64,000 bases of DNA, taken from Neoceratodus forsteri. Taxonomy: Eukaryota > Chordata > Ceratodontiformes > Ceratodontidae. Below, piece after piece: positions 56,011 through 64,000 of this stretch. The position numbers and the translations under genes were made by a program. The stretch covers positions 1,010,179,501 through 1,010,243,500 of the forward strand of contig CM028129.1 of NCBI GenBank assembly GCA_016271365.2. Direction: 5' to 3'. Below the pieces are notes generated by a model that did no database searches, had not been told where the DNA came from, and saw only the letters and a list, made by a program, of their open reading frames with translations. Each line of letters opens with the position of its first letter. Position 1 is the first letter of the stretch.

Positions 56011-57951
56011 TAATTGAAGAGTGTATTTATTGGGGATTTCTTGGCATGAGGCACAGACAACTTGCTTAACACAGTATGCAAGCTATCTTATGAAATGTTT
56101 GGCAGTATTCTGATACAGGTAACTTGAAAAGTGCTTTCTCGTGGTTCACTGTTAAGGCATCTGAATGCTTTACATTATGTCTCACTGATTTATGATGTAA
56201 TGTCTTCCTGTATAAGCAAAGGACTGGTATTTAGCTTTCTCCTTCATTCCCATGTCCTCTTCTGTGACTCATGATGAACCATGGAAGACTACAAGGACAG
56301 GCAGACTATAAACATCCAAAAGAGTCTGGAGACAGAAACCATTTGCCAGAGATTGAGACTGAAGTTACTGTAAATGGATTATGATGGTACAAACGCTACA
56401 GAAATATGGAGTTCACAGAATATTGAAAACAAAAGCCAGATTAATGGTTCTGAAAATGCCATCAGGTCTGTAAAGGATAACCTGAAAGTCCTCACAAAGT
56501 ACTGAATTCCTCATATGGCTTAGTTTCCAGTGCTAAATTTGGCATCTTTCATGAGCACTACAAATTACAGACACCACACACATATGCACACACACAAACA
56601 CAAATGTAAAAGTCCTGAAGCCTCTGAATTTAAATGAACTGTAGTGAATGTAGGGAAAATGGCACCGTACTTGGAAGCCAAAACAAGAGTACCACTATTC
56701 TGAGTGTAACATACATAGTAACATAGTGCTGTAGTGCTGTAAGTTACTTAGGGTCCATCTTCTCTGCCTCTTCTCTGCAACACAGCACTAACAATTCCAA
56801 ATACAACTATGGATACATCAAAATTTATCAGCTGATATGCTACCTTGTGTATACAGTGTAACCTTCAAGGCCATCCTCTCCCAGAAGTCTAGCCCGGCTT
56901 ATTTTTATTTTATTATATTTGCAAGTCTGTGCCAGTAAAGTACACTGATTCATTTCCATCTGTGACTGGGGGAGGTGAAGAGGTACTGTACAAGATAGGG
57001 AGGAGGTAAAGATACATAGACACTTGCATACAAAAATATGCAACAATATATATAAAATAAATATAAAAGGAGATGCATAAGTGGCATAACAGTCAAAGCA
57101 CTAAACTACTGTGAATATAACATGGACAGAATAAATAAAGAGTACAGATGGAACCACTAGGTGTTCATTGAGAGGAAATAGGAGTCAAATATCCTGAAGG
57201 GAGGTGTCTGAGCCATAGTGACTGAATGTATGGCTTAGATGCTTCCTCCTATCTCAGGCAAAGTGCAGACCTCACCAGACGGGACACAGGTCCTCAAGGC
57301 TCTGGGGAACTATGAAATTTATGGTGAAAAAAGTGTAGTATAGTAGATGTGAAAGTGCCAGGAGAATGAGAGAACCCTAGGTGAGGTGAGAGAGGGTAAC
57401 CCAGTGGGTGAGGGGATTACACATGAATGGAGAGAGAAAGAATGGGAGGCAACAGTATTTGTGTCACAACATTAGTATAATTAAAGCTGCATAGAAAATT
57501 CAGATCAAAATGCAACTTGCTCTATGCTTTCTAGGCTAGGACATTTCCTGCCTTGACATTGAAATAGCTTAAGAATATTTGTAAATTTCATTCGCTGCTA
57601 TGCCAAAGAAGATACTCTTGTTTGTTCGTTTTTCTATTTATTATACAGTGTTATATGGTAGCTCTTTGCTTGTAAACTTCAGTACATATTGAAAGAAAAC
57701 AGGATGGTGTCAGAGCTCAAACTGAAATTATTAACTCTGCAAACAGATGGTATACAGCTTGAAAAGCAAAAATGCGGGTACTGGAGCTCGTATCGGTCAA
57801 CCTCTCAGCCTAAGAATAGAGAGCAAATGGCCAGAATGAATAGTACTTTCTAATTCTAAAAAATAATAGGTGAAAAAAATATGTGCCCCATATGTCTGGC
57901 ATTAAGAAATGTTTCTAGCAAGTTAGTTTCATTTTTTTAATTGCTTGTATG
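56011..57951. other. Unclassified interval
   Basis: No gene recognised. 'acatacatagtaacatagtg' at about 56709 resembles a LINE octamer-type tail in the minus orientation. A CA-rich stretch lies at 56576-56606. The rest is AT-rich without clear structure. Confidence 0.35.
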
Positions 57952-58200
57952 TCAGGTAATAGCTGTAACAGCCAGACTAGTGACTCGGTGGTAGTGCTAT
58001 GGCTTGCCGTGCTGGTGACCCAGGTTCAGGAGTGGACTCAGGTCTCTGGGGGTTGGCTGGGAAGAGAGGATTGGCATCCCAAGAACTGCTTTCCTGTCCT
58101 GGGGAAGGGAGGCAAGTCGTCTCAGCCTCTGACTGCCACCAGGTGGAGGCCTGGTGGTAGTGCAGGTGTGAGTGACTAAGTAGGGAGGGGCTGCGGTTCT
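57952..58200 (+). mobile_element. tRNA-related SINE candidate (family A), plus copy
   Basis: 'gtagtgctatggcttgccgt' and 'gtgacccaggttcaggagtg' stand where tRNA A and B boxes would be expected. The body contains 'ctgccaccaggtggaggcct', and the end 'gtgactaagtaggg' matches the minus-strand end of the copy at 784-1080. Unlike the copies at 0.8 and 23 kb, it is not followed by the rest of the 600-bp repeat. Confidence 0.55.
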
Positions 58201-58640
58201 GTAGTACATGCATGCCTCCACATGCATGCACTTATGTGCTTCCATAGCAGGGGCTCAAGGGGAAAGTGGAAAACTGGGACCAGGTGGGCTTCATGAGGCC
58301 TGGCCCACTCCCTCTCCTTGCTCGCACCATCAAGCAAACCCAAAGCAATCTGGATATGTGTACACTGAGGGGGGGATGGCACTCCCCCTCCTGGCCCCAC
58401 CATGGGGGGTAATCCATGGGGAGTTTGCTCTAGTGATACCAAGGGTGGTGCATGTCAGCTGGGAGCAGCAGGAACAGGGGTGAGAGCCTGCCCACCTGGA
58501 CCCTGCAAGGCAAAAAGCTTTATGGAAAAAGAAAAGAAAGGCATAGCTCTAACATTATGAGGAACATTTGTAAATCTCTGTGGAGCAAGGGTAAATCTGA
58601 ATCTATGCAAAATGCATAGCAATTGAAAGGATGCTGTAGA
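58201..58640. other. Unclassified GC-richer interval
   Basis: Contains 'catgcatgc' words and short frames on both strands, with no recognisable domain. It could be the 3' part of the preceding SINE-bearing repeat. Confidence 0.3.
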
Positions 58641-58690
58641 TAAGGTAAGGTAAGGTAAGGTAAGGCAAGATAAGGTGAGGTAAGGTAAAC
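58641..58690. repeat. (TAAGG)n tail of the L2 element
   Basis: About ten pentanucleotide units with a few changes. It marks the 3' end of the minus-strand L2, where such short tandem tails form during reverse transcription. Confidence 0.85.
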
Positions 58691-60440
58691 TTTATTTATA
58701 TGGCACCCAATTCCAGAGGCTCTGAGCACCTTGCAAGGGCAGAACAAGCAGGGTAGAACCATAACATATATATAAAGCTGCACAAGGGTTCCATACAACC
58801 AGTCTAAAATTCAACAATAATAAGGCATTTAAATAAATAATAATAATAAATAAACCATTAAAACTAGCTGCATTTAGACTGGGAATGCCTCCTTAAAGAG
58901 ATAGGTTTTTAGACCCCTTTTAAATACCTCCACCGAGGGTGCCTCCCTTAATGATCTGAGTAGTGAGTTCCAGAGGGCTGGGCGACACCTCGAATGAGTG
59001 GTCACCTGAGGTCTTCAGCCTGGCCCTTGGAACAGCTAGTAGGCCCTCGGTGGAGGAATGGAGGGAATGGACTGGGATGGCAGGTGTAAGAAGGTCAGTC
59101 AGGTAATTGGGGCCCAAGCCATATAGGGCCTTAAAGGTAAGCAAGCCCACCTTGAAGATGATCCTCTACCTGACAGGCAGCCAGTGCAAGTTACGCAGGA
59201 CCGAGGTCACATGACAAGACCTAGGTAGGCCTGTCAGTAACCTGGCTGCTGTGTTCTGCACTAGCTGCAGTCAGCGGAGGTTCCCTCCACTGACCCCAAA
59301 GTAAAGAGCATTACAGTAGTCCAACCTGGATGTAACAAAGGCAAGTACCAGTGAGGGCAGGTCATCAGGTGTAACTAGGAGTTTAATCTGGGTGACATTC
59401 CTTAAGTGGTAAAAACCACTTTGGACTACAGATGACACCTGAGCATCAAGTGTCAACCTGTCATCTAAGATGACACCCAGATTTCTCACCCTAGAGGATG
59501 CCATTAGCAGGGCAGCTCCCAGGAAGAGTCTTGTTACCACCTCAGAGGCATTCCTGTCACACCAGCATCCAGGCTTAATCACCAGCACCTCCGTCTTGCC
59601 TGGGTTTAGCCTCAGCCAGTTAGAGGACACCCAGTTAAAGATCTTGGCAAGGCAATTATTTAGCACTTCAACAGCGTCATTTGTTCCCAGGGCAAAAGAC
59701 ATATACAGCTGGGTATCATCTGCATAGTAATGAAAACCCAGATGGTAACATCTAATGAGCTCTCCAAAGGGCAGCATGTACACCATGAACAGCATCGGTG
59801 ACAGGATTGAACTCTGAGGAACTCCACATGGTAGGAGCTTCAGAGGGGAGGAGAAATTCCCCATCATTACCCGTTGCTTCTTACCCAAGAGAAATGACTC
59901 AAACCAGTTGATGACCATACCAGTGAGTTCACAATACTCTCTAAGCAATCCAAAAGCACAGTGTGGTCTACAGTGTCTAATGCTGAAGAAAGATCGAGGA
60001 GAATGAGAATTGACCGGTCTCCCCTGTCCCTAACTTTGAGGAGGTCATTTTGCACCCTGACCAATGCCGTCTAGGTGCTATACCTTGCCCTAAATCTGGA
60101 CTGGAATGGCTCATAGATGTCAAAGGCCACAAGGTGTGCCTCGAGCTACAGTGCCACCACTTTCTCCACAACCTTCCTCAAAAATGGGAAGCTGGAGATA
60201 GGTCGATAATTCACCAGGACATAAGGATCGAGTGACGATTACTTCAGAAAGGGTCTCACCAATGCCTCCTTCAAGGAGTCAGGGAAGATCCCGCTGAGAC
60301 TGAGCACTGGATTATCCTGGTGAGCACTGGACCAACAATTTCAGCACATCCCACTAGGAGATGCATCGGGGCTGGGTCCAGCTCATAATAGGTAGGCCAT
60401 AGCTTCAAGATCACCTCAATGACCTCAGCCAATGTAGCTT
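58641..60440 (-). pseudogene. L2 LINE reverse transcriptase and 3' end, 5'-truncated
   Basis: The minus strand gives 'ALVRPFLK'-like words (about 60270-60240), '[20 protein letters not shown]' (about 59995-59935), 'LPCGVPQSSILSPMLFMVYM' (about 59835-59775) and the catalytic 'FHYYADDTQLYMSF' (59745-59700). After these come 'NWLRLNPGKTEVLVI' (about 59610-59570), 'VRNLGVILDDRLTLDAQV' (59490-59435) and 'AFVTSRLDYCNALYFGV' (59345-59295). The thumb region 'LLTFKALYGLGPNYLTDLL' is at 59147-59090. This block order is characteristic of L2. The 3' tail on the minus strand is a (TTACC)n repeat at 58641-58690, directly after the UTR. It is the best-preserved RT core here: 59948-59274 is open, with the YADD box intact. 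Upstream frameshifts and the missing endonuclease still make it dead. Confidence 0.9.
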
Positions 60441-61034
60441 TACACATTTGTACCTTCTTAGTTCAGCTGAAGTCATGATATACTAAATGTCATGTAAAGA
60501 AACCTAAACTTCATCTACCAAAACTTTAAAAACAAAGAACATTACTAACTAAAGAAAGCAAAACAGTCACACGTACCAGTGGTGCTCCACACTCAAATAC
60601 AAACAGAAAAACGAATGCACAACAAATTAAAACATAGTAAGCCTTCAGAAATAAAGTTCACACCACAGCAAACACATGCACATACCTAATAATACAAATA
60701 TTACCACAGTTTCTGCATATAGTGCTCTGAAATGCAATAAAACTGAGAAATACCGGAGTGAAGCAGAATCAGCTCCTAAACTCTGTCCTTGTGAGAAAGC
60801 ATGGTACTGGATACTATAAAGAACGCTAACTGCTACCTGCACACAGACAATTACTTAAACAACACATCACACTAATTAGTTGAGTGGACCCCACACTTGC
60901 AGCATATTCTTAAAGAGAAAGCACTGAACCCAATTCTAACAAGCATTTGTCAATGCCGAATGTTCGCTGTGTGCACTGATGTCATAGGGTGCGTGTGTTT
61001 GAAAATTGCTTCAGACGAGGAATCATATTATTAA
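60441..61034. other. Unclassified AT-rich interval
   Basis: Nothing recognised between the L2 and the next LINE. Confidence 0.35.
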
Positions 61035-61334
61035 CATTTATTTATTCATTGAAATGTTTCACCAGGAAGGCTGAGCAACAGGTTGCTGGTCTCCCGGGGC
61101 GACCTGGGCGGAAGGGGTACAATAGGTATGAGACATTTTACATTCCAGTTACAAAGATCAACATTGCATACTGTTAATTAAGGCAGTTGTTACAAACAGT
61201 GTTGCATACATATGTAATTTGTGAGAACAATTAATAAGTGCAATGGTAATAAGTGAACAAGTGCTATCATGAAATAAGGGGTGAAGGAGAGAGAGAATGA
61301 GATGACAGATAGTGCAGAGTCATGTCCTGGAGAG

Positions 61335-61398
61335 ATCCTTTCAGAATAATGGGAACCCTGCAAGGGGTCAGGGGACAGGAGTAGAGATTGGAGAGGAG

Positions 61399-61438
<40 letters not shown>

Positions 61439-61785
61439 GAGTAAGTGTGATTAACACCTAGGAGGGAAAATAAGGCCCGACCCCCACAAAAAAACCTTCA
61501 GGATGCGATGAACCCTGCGAGGGGGAAGGGAAGTTCAGGCAATTGTAAACCCTCCTGCGGTTAGGCATTGTAGTTATAGAGGGATAGTGAGAGGTAGAGA
61601 ATGAGAAATAACACCTGGAAGGGGATGAGGCCTGATTCAAGGAACCCTCCAGGATGCTGGGGACCCTACAAAGGGTCCTGGAAGGCCAAGGATAGGTAGA
61701 TGGGGAAGAAAAGGTGGCAAGTCTAGGCACTATAGGACCCCTTCAGGATGCTGAGAACCCTGCAAGGGAAGTATGAAGGTTAGGC
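61335..61785. repeat. Minisatellite in LINE 3' UTR
   Basis: The unit marked by 'ccttcaggatgctgagaacc' recurs in variant form at about 61338, 61494, 61645 and 61740, each followed by 'ctgcaagggg'-like sequence. Spacing is 156, 151 and 95 bp. Confidence 0.7.
61399..61435. repeat. (GA)n microsatellite
   Basis: About 17 GA units within the 3' UTR minisatellite. Confidence 0.9.
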
Positions 61786-62659
61786 AAGAAGGGGGAGAGA
61801 GAAGAGGAAGAGAGAAAGGTATGAGAACTATTAACTAGGAGGGGCTAGGGTCAGTAGAGGCAGTAGAGTCGATAGAGGCATTGAGTAAATTCCTAAGGGG
61901 GAGATACTGTAAGGAGCAAGACAAAGGAAATTAAGGTGGGTCATAACAGGAACAGTTAGGTGCAAGATAGTTGGAGAGGGCAGTGTTGATGGAATAGAGG
62001 GAGGAGAGGAGTGTTGGATTTGGGGAGGTAGAGAGTTCCATATTTTTGGGAAACGGTGAGAGTATCCAGACTGGCTGGAGAGGGTGGAGCGGCAGAGGAC
62101 AGTTAGTGTGTGAGTGTCAGTAGATCTGAGGGAATGGGAAGGAAGAGGGGGTGTTATAAATGAGGAGGAGAGGTAGGAAGGGATTTCGCCCAGCCAGTGT
62201 TTAGTGGTGAATTTAGCACAGTGTGAGAGGCATCTATTTGTAAGGGAGGAGAAGGAAAAAGGTTCGATAGAGGTCACAGTGGTGAGTGCAAGAGGGAGCA
62301 TTAAGGGCAAAGAGGTAGAAGGAGTTGAAGAGAGAGTCCAATCTGGTCAGGGAGGACTTAGGAGCAGTACCATAGACTACATCGCAGTAGTTAAAAATGG
62401 GGAGTATCATCTTCTGGACAAGCTCACGCTTAGCCACAGGAGGGATGCAACTGCAGTTCCTGAACAAGGCACCGAGCTTGGGTGCAATTTTTTCTGGATG
62501 GTGTCAATGTGTCCAGAGAGGTTGAGGTGTTGGTCTAACCAAACCCCAAGGTATCTGAAGGACCAAGGTGTCCTCAAGTAAAGTCCCGTCAAGAGTGCGG
62601 AAAGGGGGCAGGGAGGGAACATTTAAGAATACAAAGTAGAAATGATGATGTTGGTCAGC

Positions 62660-62930
62660 GTAACTGTCTTGTTTGGTAATATTTGTGCCCCAAATTTTCA
62701 ACACACCATTCCTATGACCCCACCTCATGAACAAGTGCAGGGAAAATGTGCAACTCCTGGCCGAAAGATGATTTCACGCAGTGACTGCGGAATCGCCTTT
62801 CAGGATGCAAAAACACATTTTGGCCAGTATCTGCAAAATGACAGCTATCACATTCATGAGGTGCTGTGAAGAAATTGCAATGCTGAAAATTTGGGGTCAA
62901 AATATTACAAATTACCATAGTTACAAGCCT
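62660..62930. mobile_element. MITE family B, diverged copy 3
   Basis: The ends pair: 'gtgccccaaattttcaacac' on the left and 'gctgaaaatttggggtcaaa' on the right, followed by 'atattacaaattaccatag'. The middle has 'ccccacctcatgaacaagtg' and 'gaaagatgatttcacgcagt', parallel to the 25-kb copies read on the minus strand. Confidence 0.65.
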
Positions 62931-62959
62931 ACATTTGCAAATTTCAATGCAGGCTCATA

Positions 62960-63120
62960 CCTTTGTTGTTTTTTAATATTTTTACACCACATTTTCAACA
63001 TAGCCTTCTTATGACCCCACCTCATGAACAAAGGTGGAGAAAATGTTCCACTCCTGCCTGAAAGGTAATTTTGTACAGCATCAGCAAAATCACCTTTCAA
63101 GATGCAAAAACAAACTGAGA
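62960..63120. mobile_element. MITE family B, partial copy 4
   Basis: 'tttacaccacattttcaaca', 'gaccccacctcatgaacaaa' and 'cctgaaaggtaattttgtac' repeat the left and middle parts of copy 3 in direct orientation. The right terminal repeat is missing. Confidence 0.6.
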
Positions 63121-63299
63121 ACCCCACTGAAATACATTGAAGCACTTACCTCAGTTCACAGTTGGGCTTTGAAGAGCGAAGATGTGTATACGATCCAGAG
63201 AAGAGTACAGTGATGGACTTCCAGTGAGTAAGTATGCGGTGCTGGGGTGGTGGGTCCTGAGTGGGAGGGTGGGATAGGGGGTGGTTAATGGCGCAGCAG

Positions 63300-63810
63300 A
63301 CAAGGATGGACAATTTTCTTTTTTTCAGGTTTAAAAAAACAAAACAACGAGGGACAGTTTTCTTTATTTCAGGGACAGTTTCATATTAATGGAGGACATT
63401 GGGGGATTGGGCACCCCAGTATCATTGAGTAATGTTTGGGGGGGGGCGCTGCAGCAGATGTCGATGGATGGGTTTCTTTTTGTCAACGGAAAAAAACAAC
63501 AAGGGACAGTTTCTTTATTTCAGGGACAGTTATGTTGAGAACACTGGGGGATTGGGCACCCTCAGTGTCACTATGTTATGTTTGGGGGTGGTGGCAACAG
63601 ATGTCGATGGACAGTTTTCAAACAGGACGAGGGACAGTTTTCTTTATTTTAGGGAAAGACACTTGGGGATTGAGCACCCCCAGTGTCACTACTGTTTGTG
63701 TGTGTGTGTGTGTGTATGTGTGCGGGGAGGTGCTGACAGATAGGGTCATGTTGGGGAACAGTTAGGGCCACCAGCAACAGACATCGATGGAAGGTTTTCT
63801 TTGTTGCAGG
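63300..63810. repeat. Minisatellite, ~125-150-bp period
   Basis: 'agggacagttttctttattt' or close variants begin units at about 63351, 63503 and 63629, each followed by 'ggggattgggcacccc' and 'cagatgtcgatgga'. Units differ by indels. The last is extended by a TG repeat (63694-63715). Open frames here are translations of the repeat and not a gene. Confidence 0.8.
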
Positions 63811-64000
63811 CACACAGTCCACGCATTCCAGGCTGACCTTGATGGCATTTTTAATGAAAATGAACATGCAGACTTACACAGAACAAAGTCGTAATTTCCA
63901 GCTTTTGTATACCATTTCAGTGCAAAATGACATGGAAATCCAACACAAACAAATAAATACCATTCATACTATTGAGCTAAATCATTGTGAATAACAGTCA
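63811..64000. other. Unclassified right edge
   Basis: No feature is seen in the last 190 bp. Confidence 0.3.

Larger units (their letters stand above)
61035..62640 (-). pseudogene. LINE ORF2 C-terminus with repeated 3' UTR, unassigned clade
   Basis: Minus-strand frames contain 'FRYLGVWLDQHLNLSGHI' (62555-62500), 'PVAKRELVQKMILPIFNYCD' with 'VVYGTAPKSSLTRLDSLFN' (62440-62320), 'LPSHSLRSTDTHTLTV' (62150-62100) and 'YSHRFPKIWNSLPPQIQH' (62070-62015). These match the thumb and last conserved block of a non-LTR reverse transcriptase. The RT core is absent. A minisatellite (61335-61780) lies in the 3' UTR, and the 3' end near 61040 has 'tttatttattcattg'. The clade is not certain. Confidence 0.65.

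Noticed and set aside
63432..63765. Overlapping 103- and 109-codon frames
   Set aside because: They arise from minisatellite units and a TG repeat.

Overview
This window looks like intergenic or intronic DNA from a large, repeat-rich vertebrate nuclear genome. I found no cellular protein-coding gene, rRNA or functional tRNA. Every coding stretch I could name belongs to a transposable element and is degenerate (stops, frameshifts, truncations). The element mix is CR1, L2 and Tx1-type L1 LINEs, another LINE clade, Penelope-like foldbacks, Tc1, Tigger/pogo and PIF/Harbinger DNA transposons, tRNA-type SINEs and several palindromic MITEs. That mix fits lineages such as lungfish, caecilians, other amphibians or early-branching fishes; the sequence alone does not fix the species.

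Layout. 0-5.9 kb: a minisatellite-like repeat, a 600-bp GC-rich repeat ending in a tRNA-like SINE, two palindromic elements, and two minus-strand LINE 3' ends. 5.9-12.5 kb: a Tx1-type L1 on the minus strand, split by a non-autonomous Tigger-like element (9053-11741) that is itself split by a 5'-truncated CR1 (9743-11511). 12.5-18.7 kb: a CR1-type LINE on the plus strand split by a small MITE, a 415-bp foldback with a 13-bp target duplication, and a Tigger element (14559-18648) that carries a Tc1 element (16312-17934). 18.8-23.3 kb: remains of another Tx1-type L1 (endonuclease start, then ORF1) with about 2.7 kb of unidentified sequence between them. 23.5-28.2 kb: MITEs and repeated blocks of a roughly 90-bp degenerate minisatellite. 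28.2-31.4 kb: a Penelope-like fragment and a third Tx1-type L1. 31.4-38.9 kb: mostly unclassified, with a Penelope-like fragment, a LINE 3' end, a MITE, a tRNA SINE and a CR1 3' end. 38.9-42 kb: a PIF/Harbinger relic with transposase and a probable Myb-like partner in convergent orientation. 42-55.2 kb: CR1 5' pieces, a LINE of another clade interrupted by a CR1, and a near full-length CR1 (about 49905-55195) holding a 1.24-kb Penelope-like palindrome. 55-64 kb: tRNA SINEs, an L2, another LINE 3' end, MITEs and a terminal minisatellite.

The nesting gives relative ages: the L1 and CR1-type LINE hosts are oldest, Tigger entered next, and the CR1 and Tc1 copies inside the two Tiggers came last. 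The genes do not form a pathway; each is part of a mobile element. The most notable structures are the tailed foldbacks carrying decayed hammerhead-ribozyme-like cores (14.0 and 52.0 kb, with related fragments at 28.4 and 32.8 kb), the Harbinger two-gene relic, and the LINE reading frame that is restored exactly when the inserted CR1 is removed.
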